64,000 bases of DNA from Gordonia sp. PDNC005. Lineage in GTDB: Bacteria > Actinomycetota > Actinomycetes > Mycobacteriales > Mycobacteriaceae. The translations under genes and the position numbers were made by a program. Position 1 is the stretch's first letter, and each line of letters begins with the position of its first letter. Of this stretch, positions 63,818 through 64,000 are shown in pieces. The DNA is taken from positions 3,162,001 to 3,226,000 of the forward strand of contig NZ_CP070351.1 of the NCBI RefSeq assembly GCF_016919385.1. Direction: 5' to 3'. Under the pieces are notes generated by a model. It was not told the origin of the DNA. It searched no databases and was given only the letters and a program-made list of their open reading frames with translations.

Positions 63818-64000
63818 ATGCCACGGCTCTGGATCGACCTCAACGCCGACCTCGGAGAAGGCGTCGGCGACGACAGCGCGATGATGCCGCTGATCAGCAG
63901 TGCGAACATCGCATGCGGCTTCCACGCAGGCACCCCGACAGTCCTTCTGAACTCCTGCCGAGAAGCCGTCCGATTCGACGTGCGGATCGGCGCCCAAGTG
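63818..64000 (+). CDS. pxpA: 5-oxoprolinase subunit PxpA (LamB/YcsF), partial at right edge
   Basis: 61 codons are visible. They show the LamB/YcsF start: [10 protein letters not shown], then [14 protein letters not shown], an early family signature. PxpA with PxpB and PxpC converts 5-oxoproline to glutamate. The ATG at 63818 is placed by TAGGCT 6 nt upstream and by homology. The frame runs off the right edge. Confidence 0.93.
   Translation, partial: MPRLWIDLNADLGEGVGDDSAMMPLISSANIACGFHAGTPTVLLNSCREAVRFDVRIGAQV

Overview
The window reads as chromosome of a high-GC, mycolic-acid-producing actinobacterium of the Mycobacteriales, most likely a Gordonia-like genus (genus is inference). Support: a HadA-HadB dehydratase fused in one chain, a mycothiol glycosyltransferase (MshA), an F420-type LLM oxidoreductase, the actinobacterial bS22 ribosomal protein, SenX3-RegX3, many GTG/TTG starts and many starts with a TANNNT -10 box only 6-7 nt upstream. 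From memory of gene order, most of the window is colinear with Mycobacterium tuberculosis from about Rv0486 (mshA) to Rv0638 (secE), in inverted orientation.

Layout. 1-2.4 kb: secE (cut by the left edge), tRNA-Trp, fused hadAB, rpmG and tRNA-Met, -Thr and -Tyr. 2.4-20.3 kb: yajQ, htpX, then a spread-out menaquinone cluster: polyprenyl diphosphate synthase, menJ, menG, menD, menB, menE, menA. Interleaved with it are a putative lipid-modifying trio (methyltransferase, enoyl-reductase-like protein, acyltransferase), a hotdog thioesterase, a basic histone-like protein, an F420 oxidoreductase and the phosphate permease pitA with two DUF3349 genes. 20.3-26.5 kb: a HTH/Clp_N gene pair with its own operator, a MacB-like ABC exporter with the cysteine desulfhydrase Cds1, and a BldC-like regulator. 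26.6-40.5 kb: System II cytochrome c maturation (ccsB, resB, ccdA, a TlpA-like lipoprotein) joined to haem synthesis (hemL, hemB, hemD fusion, hemC, hemA), so haem supply and haem attachment are neighbours. 40.6-55.1 kb: glutaredoxin-like protein, a HAD phosphatase, an inserted AbiEi-DUF559 gene, acyltransferase, SDR, bS22, an excisionase-type regulator, proC, ppx, regX3-senX3 and gpmA. 55.2-64 kb: acyl-CoA ligase, YbjN-family protein, mshA, a zinc-uptake operon (znuACB) with a Zur-like box, a lipoprotein/carboxylesterase pair and the start of pxpA.

The genes are housekeeping: respiratory quinone, haem and cytochrome c, redox buffering, and phosphate and zinc homeostasis. A periodic PHO-box-like array before pitA, together with regX3 in the same window, suggests phosphate control of pitA. 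No rRNA, CRISPR array, transposase or integrase was seen. The least ordinary items are a SenX3 without membrane helices, an AbiEi-DUF559 gene bracketed by two inverted copies of one palindrome, a Clp_N protein split by an Arg/Gly-rich linker and paired with an autoregulated HTH gene, and a set of long palindromes at convergent gene ends. No intergenic stretch exceeds 300 bases; the longest gaps (15683-15924, 45659-45902, 46146-46376, 58758-58974) hold promoters, boxes or hairpins as listed.
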